From an uncultured Prevotella sp. (GTDB lineage: Bacteria > Bacteroidota > Bacteroidia > Bacteroidales > Bacteroidaceae): 64,000 bases of DNA. The translations under genes were made by a program, and so were the position numbers. The stretch's first letter is position 1; the number at the start of each line of letters is the position of its first letter. The notes beneath the pieces were generated by a model that did no database searches, was not told the DNA's origin, and saw only the letters and a program-made list of their open reading frames with translations. The stretch spans positions 32,921 through 96,920 of the forward strand of contig CAMHLV010000003.1 of the NCBI GenBank assembly GCA_946186115.1, in the 5' to 3' direction. Below are positions 24,938 to 33,468 of this stretch, in pieces.

Positions 24938-25913
24938 AACTTGGTTTTCGTGCTCACTCTTGGCCTCCGACATCTTGCGCACCCATATCCTTGCACAACG
25001 TCTACAGTACATCTGCGACTACTATATGCGTGCCGACGACAAAATGCGTCAGGATAGCACATTCAATCGCGAAGCCTATTGGCAGCAGTTCTTCGACTTT
25101 GTGGCACCACGTGCCAAATACCTCACGGACAATCCCCTGCTGATGATCAGTGCCGACGAGTTCTTCTTCAACAGAATAGAGTTCTATCTCTTCCGTCCCA
25201 TCACTGCTGGCGGATATCTATGGTACATACCTTTTGACTATGATGCCGAGAAGGCAGAAGACATCGCACGCAACAAGTGGATATCTCGTCGTGAGGCAAG
25301 AATGAATGACATGAAAGAAATACAAAAGAAGCTTCAACTCAATCCCACCGACTTCAGTGCTCAGGTGTGCCAGTTGCGCAACTTCTTCAGCACATTGGAG
25401 TGGCATAAAGACCAGTATGACACTGCTACTGACGATTTTGCTGCCACAATGGCCGTTGTTTCACATCCCGATTTGGTGCGACAAGGAATATTGGCCTTCC
25501 GTGACTACGTAAAGGAGAACGAGATCAAGGTGGTGGAGCAGAAACCGATGACCAAGGGTGACAGCATCTTCCAGCGCATCATCGAGCCCTACAAGGGTAA
25601 CGTGCTCTTTGTTGACTTCTGGGAAATGTCATGCGGCCCCTGCCGCGCAAAGATGCTCCACATGCGCGACGAGGTGGAGGCCAACAAGGACAAGCCCGTC
25701 AAGTACCTTTATATTACCGACGACACACCAGAGAAGTGCAAGTCCTTCCTCGAACCCAACAATATCAAGTGCGAGCATATCTATATCACTCCCTCTGAAT
25801 GGGGCTATCTGCAGCAGAAGTTTAATTTCACTGGTATCCCATTCGTCGTGCTCTTCGACAAGCAGGGCAAGCAACGTAAGGATGTGACCGTGGAGCAGTT
25901 GTTAGCAGAGTAA
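24933..25913 (+). pseudogene. Thioredoxin/TlpA-like gene, 5'-truncated
   Basis: The frame encodes up to 326 aa, but the only upstream start is TTG inside the duplicated DUF2795 end; the first ATG is at 25027. There is no signal peptide, although TlpA-like proteins of this kind are exported. The C-terminal thioredoxin domain is intact: FVDFWEMSCGPCRAKML (CGPC redox site), FTGIPFVVLFDKQGK with the cis-Pro. The N-terminal half is a helical region of the kind found in Bacteroidota thiol-disulfide proteins. I conclude the 5' end was lost when the flanking duplication formed. A remnant of a similar 3' end lies at 26049-26138. Confidence 0.7.
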
Positions 25914-25940
25914 CAGAACAACAGAGTAACAGAACAACAG
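25912..25940. repeat. Short tandem repeat AGTAACAGAACAACAG
   Basis: Two adjacent copies at the stop codon of the truncated thioredoxin gene. Confidence 0.6.
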
Positions 25941-25975
25941 GTATACGCCTTATACTCCCGTTTGTGCCAGTATTT

Positions 25976-26018
25976 AATCTCCCCACTTATGGCGTTTTTC
26001 CATATAAGTGGGGAGATT
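25976..26018 (+). terminator. Hairpin after the truncated thioredoxin gene
   Basis: AATCTCCCCACTTAT pairs with ATAAGTGGGGAGATT around a 13-nt loop. T-tract weak. Confidence 0.5.
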
Positions 26019-26048
26019 TACAATATACAGCTATATCCCAAGTCCCCG

Positions 26049-26138
26049 TTTCTTTGTTCCATCCCAATTTGTGAGTTCTTCGACAAGCAAAGCGGCAAAG
26101 CCGAGCGCATCAGCATTGCTATTGCTGCCACCGACTGA
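26049..26138 (+). pseudogene. Remnant of a second thioredoxin-like 3' end
   Basis: Thirty codons ending in TGA read CSIPICEFFDKQSGK, aligning with TGIPFVVLFDKQGK of the preceding gene, with matching DNA at ATCCCA and TTCGACAAGCA. No start codon or upstream domain. Decayed copy. Confidence 0.4.
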
Positions 26139-26278
26139 CTGTCCTCTCATTGACCAACCACTCCTGTTCACTTATTACATGCAGTGCCCGTATCCATATC
26201 TTCTGTCATATAGTTCTTTTATGCGCAGTTCTTCAAATGCATCAAAAGTGAGAAATGCTTCAGCAACATCAGATAAAG

Positions 26279-26305
26279 AAACTGTTCGGAAATCCCGAAC
26301 AGTTT
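26279..26305. terminator. Perfect 11-bp hairpin
   Basis: AAACTGTTCGG pairs with CCGAACAGTTT over a 5-nt loop. On the minus strand it follows the HTH fragment and is trailed by TTTCTTTATC, so it may be that gene's terminator. The rest of 26139-26430 holds no recognisable gene. Confidence 0.5.
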
Positions 26306-26430
26306 ACCTTTTATTGTTGAACTTGTGCATTTTTTGCACAGGTTGCTTCTTCCTATTCGTTTGCAATATTGCAATTACCAATGTGTCAGGCAGAGGTGGG
26401 CAGTAACAACTAAATTGAGACAATCATTCC

Positions 26431-26766
26431 TTATTCTTCAACGACTTCCCAATGCCCGCCTTTATCAGGCCCAATACGTTTTATTACGCCTCTTTCTTGT
26501 AGAGATTTAATATGTTTTGCAACAGTTCTGTGAATAATACCAATAGAATCTGCCATTTCCTGAGTCGTGACATATGGATCAACTCGAATTAAATCAAGTA
26601 TTTTCTGTGTACTTTTCTGTGTACTTTTCTGTGTAGTATCACTGTTGCTACCCTGTAAAGTTGACATATAGGGTATCTCTATACGATAAACATCCTGTTC
26701 TTCTATAATGGGTTCCTTACCATTAGTATAGAGTGAGGATTTGAAAAAAATGTAGCATTTAGCCAA
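26431..26766 (-). pseudogene. 3' fragment of an AlbA_2-type ATP-binding/HTH regulator
   Basis: 111 codons with no ATG until residue 34. Residues 15-33 (EPIIEEQDVYRIEIPYM) resemble the end of the ATPase-like domain of AlbA_2/RecG-like putative regulators, followed by a winged helix (TTQEMADSIGIIHRTVAKHIKSLQERGVIKRIG). The 5' part of the gene is missing. A 12-bp repeat (26606-26640) encodes QKST iterations. It lies inside the scar bracketed by the ~95-bp duplication. Confidence 0.65.
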
Positions 26767-26822
26767 ACAAATTGCATTTTATCCCCTTATATCCCCCATT
26801 TCTTCGTATATTCTACAAAAAC

Positions 26823-26914
26823 AAATCAGCGAGACAAACAAACTACTGCTATTTATCTCGCTGATTATTAATACTATGACTCAATACCGAGCCTTAATAC
26901 TCATCCTCGTTGAA
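26823..26914. repeat. Right copy of the ~95-bp direct duplication
   Basis: Parental copy with the intact DUF2795 gene 3' end; see 24847-24937. Confidence 0.8.
26825..26865 (-). terminator. Terminator of the DUF2795 gene
   Basis: ATCAGCGAGA pairs with TCTCGCTGAT; on the minus strand it is followed by TTTGTTTTTG. Confidence 0.65.
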
Positions 26915-27115
26915 GAGGAAATCTTCTTTAGTGGGATAGTCGGGCCAAATGTCCTCGATACTTTCGTAAACGTCGCCCTCGTCTTCTATTTCCTGCAGAT
27001 TCTCAAGAACCTCCAGGGGAGCACCTGAGCGGATGGCATAATCTATCAGTTCGTCCTTGGTTGCGGGCCAGGGTGCGTCTTCGAGTTTTGAAGCTAATTC
27101 TAGTGTCCAATACAT
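26894..27115 (-). CDS. DUF2795 family small protein
   Basis: 73 aa, strongly acidic, with the family string LEDAPWPATKDELIDYAIRS followed by GAPLEVLENLQEIEDEG. DUF2795 is a small domain common in Bacteroidota and actinobacteria; its function is unknown. The 3' 26 bp and the terminator also occur at 24847-24937. AT-rich TTTACGATTT iterations (27117-27160) lie immediately upstream. Confidence 0.88.
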   Translation of the reverse strand: MYWTLELASKLEDAPWPATKDELIDYAIRSGAPLEVLENLQEIEDEGDVYESIEDIWPDYPTKEDFLFNEDEY

Positions 27116-27201
27116 AGTTTTATTTACGATTTACAGTTTTACGATTTTCGATTTATTTGCTCTCGTTTTTGATTTTGCCCGCAAAAGTACTATATTTTTT
27201 C

Positions 27202-27765
27202 TTATTCGCAAGCATTCTGCCAAGTTTTTTCACTTTTGCCTGCAATAAAATTCAACTTTTTGGCCAAAACGAAGAGATAATCGCTAAGACGATTGATGTA
27301 TTGAAGCACTTCGGGCGATACAATGGCCACTGCTGACAATGCTACAATGCAGCGCTCGGCACGACGGCATACCGTACGACATACATGAGCTTGGGCAGCA
27401 GCATGACATCCTCCGGGGAGAATGAAACCTTGCCGCTCGGGCAATTCATGCATGATGTTATCAACTTCGTTTTCAAGGAGTTCAATCTCACCTTCATGAA
27501 GGTGGGCAGAGGGATAGAGTGGTGTGGTTTCCTGGTCGGTGGCCAGATTAGTGCAAAGGTTGAACAGGTTGTTCTGGATGCGGTAAACCATGTCGAGTTC
27601 ATGCCCTTCTGGCAGCAGTGCTGCAAGGAGGCCGAGATGTGAACTGAGTTCATCTACTGTGCCGTATGCTTCGAGGCGCTCACTGGCTTTTGAAACACGC
27701 TGTCCTCCCACAAGCGATGTCAGCCCTTGATCGCCTCCACGTGTGTAAACTTTTATAATCTTCAT
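27202..27765 (-). CDS. Cob(I)alamin adenosyltransferase, PduO type
   Basis: Adenosylates cob(I)alamin with ATP. 187 aa with the PduO-type N-terminal ATP motif YTRGGDQGLTSLVGGQRVSK, then YGTVDELSSHLGLL and the C-terminal signature PGGCHAAAQAHVCRTVCRRAER. Adenosylcobalamin is needed for methylmalonyl-CoA mutase in propionate/succinate metabolism of these bacteria. Stands alone. Confidence 0.94.
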   Translation of the reverse strand: MKIIKVYTRGGDQGLTSLVGGQRVSKASERLEAYGTVDELSSHLGLLAALLPEGHELDMVYRIQNNLFNLCTNLATDQETTPLYPSAHLHEGEIELLENEVDNIMHELPERQGFILPGGCHAAAQAHVCRTVCRRAERCIVALSAVAIVSPEVLQYINRLSDYLFVLAKKLNFIAGKSEKTWQNACE

Positions 27766-27788
27766 AGCTTCTATTTATAACGACGCTG

Positions 27789-27796
27789 CAAATATA
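27789..27796 (-). promoter_or_regulatory. -7 promoter motif for the cobalamin adenosyltransferase
   Basis: CAAATATA on plus is TATATTTG on minus, 24 bp upstream of the start. Confidence 0.45.
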
Positions 27797-27842
27797 GTAA
27801 TTTTATTTGTATAACTGCATGGTTTGGATGAAAAAGTAAACG

Positions 27843-27878
27843 GACAGGCTCCCCAACCCGCGGGTTGGGGAGCCTGTC
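27843..27878 (-). terminator. 36-bp perfect palindrome ending the pectin SusCD transcript
   Basis: GACAGGCTCCCCAACCCG is followed directly by its exact complement CGGGTTGGGGAGCCTGTC, with extra A-T pairing outside. On the minus strand a T-rich tract follows (TTTACTTTTTC). It lies 25 bp past the SusD stop. Confidence 0.9.
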
Positions 27879-27902
27879 TGTTTTACTGATATAAAGTAGC
27901 TA

Positions 27903-30134
27903 TTACTCTGGCAATGTGTCAGCCAGCGGGTCGAACAAACCGTCGGCATTGCGACCTAAGTCATGCCAACCCACGGTCTGGTGCAGCGTCACGTTATTGC
28001 TCATGGCGTTGCTCTTAAGACCCAGGAAGTAGTACTTGGGCAGATAGGTAATAGTCAGTGCATCGTCGTTACCGTCGGCATTGACATCCTTACGCTCCAG
28101 ATAGGTGTCATAGAAGTTGGCCAAAGCCTCCACGTTGGCATCGGCATAGGCACCATTGGCATACGTCATGTCCTCATCCAGCGTCAAAGCCTTCGGGCGA
28201 TTGCCCGTGGTCGGGTCAGTAGCTGAAGCCGTCTTGCAGTAGAGCACAATATTGTGGCGCTTGGTACCGTTAAGCGGGCTGACACCCAGATAGGTGCAGG
28301 TGTTGCCGCCAAAGCCCGTCAGTGCCCAGCTGCTCTTCAGTGCAGACTGCCCCTGACCACCGTCGAAGAGCATCCAACGACGCATGGTGTCGAAGCGCTT
28401 GCCTTCGAAAGCCAACTCAATCTGGCGCTCATAGAGCACGGCAGCAATAGCCTCCTGACGACTGCCCATTGAAGACAGGCCGTAGTTGTTTTCAGATGTA
28501 TAGCCTACACGAGCACGAATCTGCTGCAGGGCAGCAACGGCCTCGCTGATGTGGTTGGCAGCAGCGGCAGCCTCGGCGAAGTTCAGCAGCACCTCGGCAT
28601 AGCGTACAGTCAACAGCGGAGCAGCGCACTTCATGAAGCCCTTCGGGTTAGAGTTGCTGATGAGGAACTGGTAAAGCACATTGGTGGTCAGGTGGTAGTC
28701 CTGTGTACGCTTGCGCAGATAGATGGACTTGCCACCCGACTTGTCGGTACCACCGCTCAGCAGCTCGGGCCAGTAGCCACTGCTGGTGCCTGTACTGACG
28801 AGGTCGCTCTCCTTGTCGTTCCACTGATAGCTCCACAGCTGGTAGCTGGTTCCCGTAGGATAGACGTCAGCAGGAACAATAGCTTTCAATGCCTCGTCAG
28901 CAAGGTTGTTAGCACCCTCGCTGAACTGCCACTCTGTGCCGGGGAAGGCAAACGTGCGATAGAAGCGCGGGTCGCGGTTCAGCCAGAACTTCTTCTTGTC
29001 ATAGGAAATGCTGCTCTCCGAAGGCTTCTTACCGTCGGCCATGGGGAAGAGGTCTACCATCTCGGCCGTAGGCTGGATGCCACCGCCACCATTGGTATTG
29101 CTGGGACGGATAGCGTTCTCCCAATTGTTCCACTTACCGTAGTCGGGCTGTCCGCTGACGTTGTCGTTAGTGTTGTGCAGTGTCACAAACACAGCTTCGC
29201 GGGTATTGCCGTCGCCACCGTCATAGCTGGTCCAGATGCGGTTCCAGTTGGCAGCGTTCTTCTCACCACCATTGCTGGCATAAGCCAGACCGAAGCCACC
29301 TTCCTGCAACAGCTCCAGTGCCTTCTTGTTAGCCTCGTAGGCTGCTTCCCAGCGGGCAGCATCGTCCGCACGGTTGAAGAGCGGGCTGGCATAGAACAGG
29401 AGCACATAGCCCTTCAGAGCCTGAGCCAGACCCGAGGTAATGCGACCATAGTCTGTTCCATCGTTGCTCCACTTGGCAGGCAGCATGGCTGCAGCCTTGT
29501 CAAGGTCGCTACAGATAAAGTCTATACAGTCCTTGGTAGTCTGGCGCTGCACGACGAGTCCGTCTGCATGGCTGCCAATAGGATCCTGCACATAATCGAT
29601 AATAGGCACACCGCCATAGAGCTTCACCATGCTATAGTACATATAGGCACGGAAGAAGTAGGCCTGTCCTAACAGAGGCGCCTTGTCTTCCTCGGAAATC
29701 GAGGTAGAGTTAGTAACACCCTCAATGATGTCGTTACAGTTGCGGATATGTCCCCAAGGGCTATACGTATCGTTGGCCACGAAGAAGTGGTCATAGACAT
29801 TGTCGTAGGTCAGCTCCTCCTGCGGGTTAATCCACAGCGTAAAGCCACCATACTCCTCGGTGCTCTTCGACCAGTCGTCCTGATTACCTATGCTGGTCCA
29901 ATCGTTCTGGTAGTTAGCACCATTTCCGCTACCGGACCTACTGGTCGGCAACAGCCAGAAGTAGATGCTGTTCAGACGTTCCGTAGCAGCAGCCACAGAG
30001 CCGTATGTGTTCGAGGCGTCGAAGTTGCCGTAGTTCTTCTTCTCCTCCAGGAAGCTGTCGCTGCAAGCAGTAAGACCAGCTGTCATGGCCAGCGCAACAA
30101 CGTAACCGAATTGAAATAGTTTTTTCATATTCAT
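27903..30134 (-). CDS. SusD/RagB-like lipoprotein (pectin locus)
   Basis: 743 aa surface glycan-binding lipoprotein that caps its SusC partner. Lipoprotein signal VVALAMTAGLTACSDSF (Cys24; the start may be the second Met). Family features: N-terminal SYFLEE-type SFLEEKKN, PLLGQAYFFRAYMYYSMVKLYGGVPII, and near the C-terminus LLTVRYAEVLLNFAEAA and YERQIELAFEGKRFDTMRRW. It is large for the family. Located 15 bp after SusC and co-oriented, so translated from the same mRNA; the perfect-palindrome terminator follows. Confidence 0.94.
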   Translation of the reverse strand: MNMKKLFQFGYVVALAMTAGLTACSDSFLEEKKNYGNFDASNTYGSVAAATERLNSIYFWLLPTSRSGSGNGANYQNDWTSIGNQDDWSKSTEEYGGFTLWINPQEELTYDNVYDHFFVANDTYSPWGHIRNCNDIIEGVTNSTSISEEDKAPLLGQAYFFRAYMYYSMVKLYGGVPIIDYVQDPIGSHADGLVVQRQTTKDCIDFICSDLDKAAAMLPAKWSNDGTDYGRITSGLAQALKGYVLLFYASPLFNRADDAARWEAAYEANKKALELLQEGGFGLAYASNGGEKNAANWNRIWTSYDGGDGNTREAVFVTLHNTNDNVSGQPDYGKWNNWENAIRPSNTNGGGGIQPTAEMVDLFPMADGKKPSESSISYDKKKFWLNRDPRFYRTFAFPGTEWQFSEGANNLADEALKAIVPADVYPTGTSYQLWSYQWNDKESDLVSTGTSSGYWPELLSGGTDKSGGKSIYLRKRTQDYHLTTNVLYQFLISNSNPKGFMKCAAPLLTVRYAEVLLNFAEAAAAANHISEAVAALQQIRARVGYTSENNYGLSSMGSRQEAIAAVLYERQIELAFEGKRFDTMRRWMLFDGGQGQSALKSSWALTGFGGNTCTYLGVSPLNGTKRHNIVLYCKTASATDPTTGNRPKALTLDEDMTYANGAYADANVEALANFYDTYLERKDVNADGNDDALTITYLPKYYFLGLKSNAMSNNVTLHQTVGWHDLGRNADGLFDPLADTLPE

Positions 30135-30149
30135 ATCGTGCTTGAATAA

Positions 30150-33100
30150 TTAGAATGAAACATTGACACCCAGTGTGAACTTACGCAAGTTCGGGTAGCG
30201 TGTATAAGTACCTCCCCATGAAGCCCAGCTCTTGTCGGGATAGGGATTATAGAGGTTGAGGGCATTCTGGACGGTGAGGTTCAGTCGTACGCTGCTCAGT
30301 CCTACATAGTTAATCCACTGCTTAGGCAGTGTCCATGCCACCGTGACATTGCGCAGAGCTACCGTAGCAGCATTGACCATCCAGAAAGTAGAAGCTACCT
30401 GGTTGACATTTGAATAGCGCATGTTAGGCATATAAGCGTCACGGTTGGCAGCAACCGTAATATTACCATCGACATCATAAATGTCCTTGTAGTTGAACAT
30501 GTCAACAAAAGACGAAGGCATGTTAGCATACTCATAGTCGCTGGCAGCCTGACGATAGTTGGTCTGGATAACAGCCTTGGCACCCCATGCTGCAGCCAAC
30601 TGTGCCGACAGGGAGAGGCTCTTCCAGCTACCGCCGAAGTTCAGCGTGAAACCGTAAGGATTGCTGCTGCGCTCGCTGATACGAATCATATCGTTTTTGT
30701 CAACCTTGCCGTCGGGCTCACCCCATGTGCCGTCACCATTGTTCTGACCGCGCACATCCTCATACATCAGCATACCGGGATAGACAGCATCCTTCTTCAT
30801 GCCCATGTATTCCGTAATGTTATACTTGGCAAAGTATTCCTCAATGTCCTGCTGGCTACGGAACATGCCGATGCACTTGTAGCCCCAGACACCACGGTCG
30901 GCACGCTCACCGCGTACGATACCGTCCAAGTCGGGAATAGCCTGGAAGTTGCTCTCCAGAATCTTGTTGTCGCTATAGCCGGTGGTCACCTTGGCCCAGT
31001 ACTGAACGTCCTTGCCTATCTTGTCGCGCCAGCCCAGCGTCAGCTCCCAACCCCAGGAATCAATCTCACCGTAGTTCTCAGGAGTAGCCTGTGTACCAAC
31101 AGTAGCAGGGAAGTCAGCAGTACCTGTACGGACAGCAAAGAGCTCACGTCCGCGGTCCTTATAGTAGTTGAAGTTCACTGACAGACGGCTCTGCAGGAAG
31201 CGAGCGTCGATACCGATGTTCGTCTTATAGGTCTTGTCCCAGTGCACGTCACTGTTCACACCAGCCTTAGGCATAACCACACCAACATTCACAGGATTGT
31301 TGGTACCCTTGTTACCAAAGACTGCACCCTTGGCATCGTCACGGTTATAGAGCTGTGCCCAGAGCCATGCACGGATGTTGTCACGACCCATGAGACCCCA
31401 GCTGGCACGAATCTTCAAGAAGTCCATCCAGCTGACCTTCTCCTTGAACCACTTCTCTTCGCTGACTACCCAACCAATACTGAAGGAGGGGAAGAATCCC
31501 CAATAGTTCTTCGGTGCAAACTTGGTCGAGGCATCCGAACGCATCAGGAACTCAAAGAGATACTTGCTGGCGTAGGCGTAGTTCAGACGACCTACATACG
31601 ACAACATACCGCTCTCAGAACGGTTGAAGTCGGTGTTCTTCTCACCGTCGCTACCAATAGAACGGCTCTGGCCGTCGTGATAGGAGATGGGGTTGGTCAC
31701 CGTACCAATGACGTATTCCGTCTCGGCTTCGCTCTTCTCAATAGAGAACAGGGCACTCAGGTCGTGGTCGCCGAACTTGCGGGCATACTGCAAAGTGAAG
31801 TTGAACTGATAGCTCTGGGTTTCCGACATGTTACGGCGCAGGTAGCCGCCGTTATCCATCTGAAGCAGGCCGAAGTTGGTGGGAGCAAGATACTGATCCT
31901 CGAACAGATACAGGTGGCTACCGCTTCCACCACGCTCCAACAGGCGATATACATCAAGTGCCGTGCTGGCCGTATTAGACTTGCTTGAGCTGATATTCTT
32001 CGAGTAAGACACCTTGGCGGTCAGTCCCTTCAAGGCCTTAATCCAACCGAAGTCAAATTCCAAACTACCATTGACGCTCAGGTTGTGTGACTTCGTCTCT
32101 GTGTTGTCAGAACTGTTCTGCACAGCACCGAAGTTATAGAGGCGTGTGGCAGAGGTGGGGTTGGTATTCTCCATACCAGAGTAGACTATGGGATAGCCAC
32201 CCATATAGTCGGGCACAAAAGGCAGATGGGTCATCAGCCACTTATAGTCATAGTCCGTACCACCACCTTCAGGAGCTACGGCATTGTTGCGTTCACCCCA
32301 GTCACCACTCACTTGCAGTGAACTCTTGACATACTTGCCGATGTTGCCGTTTACACCGGCACGGAAGTTGTAGCGGTCGTATGACAGGCGTCCGATGTTA
32401 CCGTCCTGATCGAAGTAGCTGACGCTGGCAAAATAAGTAGCCTTGTCGTTACCACCATTGATATTGACATTATGGCGCTGAGTGAAAGCAGCCTTCCACT
32501 CCTGATCCAGCAGATTATAGTTGACACCGCGTACGGCATTCATCTCGTCTAACTGGAAGAGCTGAGTACGCAGTTCCAGATTATCCTGAGTAGAGGTATT
32601 GGCTGCACGCATCGTGTTGTACACCTTCATATAGTCATAAGAGCTCAGCATCTTCGGGGTGTAGAGGGCATCGGTCCAACCGAACTGTCCAGAGTAGGAA
32701 ATCTTCGGAGCACCCTTGTCACCCTGCTTGGTCTTGACCAGTACGACACCATAGGCAGCACGCGCACCGTAAACAGCTGCAGAAGCATCCTTCAGTACTG
32801 TGATGCTTTCTACTTCGCTGACGTCCAGATTGTTGAAAGCCTCTTCAGTAGAAATGAAGCCATCGATGACGTACAGAGGAGCAGGGTTGGCATCACCACC
32901 ACGGGTAGCGTCAGGTGTAACACTTGTTGCCACCGAACTCTGACGAATGTTCAGCGACGGTGTTTCACCAGGACGACTGCCCTGAGACACCACGCTCACA
33001 CCGTTGAACTGACCCACCAAGGCATCACCAAGACTACCAACAGACAGGTCTTGAATCTCCTTGGGCGAAATCGTTTCGATGGCACCCGTCACGTTCTTCA

Positions 33101-33437
33101 TCTTCTGCGTACCGTAACCAACGACCACCACTTCTTCCAGACTCTGGCGGTCTTCAACCAGTTTGACGCTCTCGCCTGCCTTCACGGTCTGAGGCAGATA
33201 GCCAATATAACTGATGGTGATTTTCGTTCCGGCAGGAACATTCAGTGTATAGTTACCGTCGAGGTCAGTCACAGCACCGGCACCTTTCTTGCCTGCTACA
33301 ACCACGGAAGCACCAATGACCGGTTCACCATTCTCGTCGACCACATTACCCGTCACCTTGTTCTGGGCCAGTGCCGGCGTAGAGAACAATGCCATCATTG
33401 CGCTCATGCATAAACTGATAATGAGTTTTCTTTTCAT
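30150..33437 (-). CDS. SusC/RagA TonB-dependent transporter (pectin locus)
   Basis: 1095 aa outer-membrane importer of oligosaccharides. Signal peptide (IISLCMSAMMALFSTPALAQ), N-terminal carboxypeptidase-regulatory-like domain (VTGNVVDENGEPVIGASV), TonB-box region (LEEVVVVGYGTQKMKNVTGA), plug with SVAT/INVLKDASAA-type SITVLKDASAAVYGARAAYGV, and a C-terminal 22-strand barrel ending in LRKFTLGVNVSF. Follows the DUF4957/DUF5123-type gene by 31 bp. Because a pectinesterase and a rhamnogalacturonan-type esterase lie nearby, pectin fragments are the likely cargo (inference). Confidence 0.95.
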   Translation of the reverse strand: MKRKLIISLCMSAMMALFSTPALAQNKVTGNVVDENGEPVIGASVVVAGKKGAGAVTDLDGNYTLNVPAGTKITISYIGYLPQTVKAGESVKLVEDRQSLEEVVVVGYGTQKMKNVTGAIETISPKEIQDLSVGSLGDALVGQFNGVSVVSQGSRPGETPSLNIRQSSVATSVTPDATRGGDANPAPLYVIDGFISTEEAFNNLDVSEVESITVLKDASAAVYGARAAYGVVLVKTKQGDKGAPKISYSGQFGWTDALYTPKMLSSYDYMKVYNTMRAANTSTQDNLELRTQLFQLDEMNAVRGVNYNLLDQEWKAAFTQRHNVNINGGNDKATYFASVSYFDQDGNIGRLSYDRYNFRAGVNGNIGKYVKSSLQVSGDWGERNNAVAPEGGGTDYDYKWLMTHLPFVPDYMGGYPIVYSGMENTNPTSATRLYNFGAVQNSSDNTETKSHNLSVNGSLEFDFGWIKALKGLTAKVSYSKNISSSKSNTASTALDVYRLLERGGSGSHLYLFEDQYLAPTNFGLLQMDNGGYLRRNMSETQSYQFNFTLQYARKFGDHDLSALFSIEKSEAETEYVIGTVTNPISYHDGQSRSIGSDGEKNTDFNRSESGMLSYVGRLNYAYASKYLFEFLMRSDASTKFAPKNYWGFFPSFSIGWVVSEEKWFKEKVSWMDFLKIRASWGLMGRDNIRAWLWAQLYNRDDAKGAVFGNKGTNNPVNVGVVMPKAGVNSDVHWDKTYKTNIGIDARFLQSRLSVNFNYYKDRGRELFAVRTGTADFPATVGTQATPENYGEIDSWGWELTLGWRDKIGKDVQYWAKVTTGYSDNKILESNFQAIPDLDGIVRGERADRGVWGYKCIGMFRSQQDIEEYFAKYNITEYMGMKKDAVYPGMLMYEDVRGQNNGDGTWGEPDGKVDKNDMIRISERSSNPYGFTLNFGGSWKSLSLSAQLAAAWGAKAVIQTNYRQAASDYEYANMPSSFVDMFNYKDIYDVDGNITVAANRDAYMPNMRYSNVNQVASTFWMVNAATVALRNVTVAWTLPKQWINYVGLSSVRLNLTVQNALNLYNPYPDKSWASWGGTYTRYPNLRKFTLGVNVSF

Positions 33438-33468
33438 ATCGTATTGTTTTTTAGTTTCATATTACTTA

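Noticed and set aside
26008..26406. 132-codon plus-strand frame in the scar
   Set aside because: Runs in a different frame from the thioredoxin remnant; Ser/Leu-rich with no domain.
28551..29672. 373-codon plus-strand frame opposite SusD
   Set aside because: Shadow of a well-supported SusD gene; no signal or domain.
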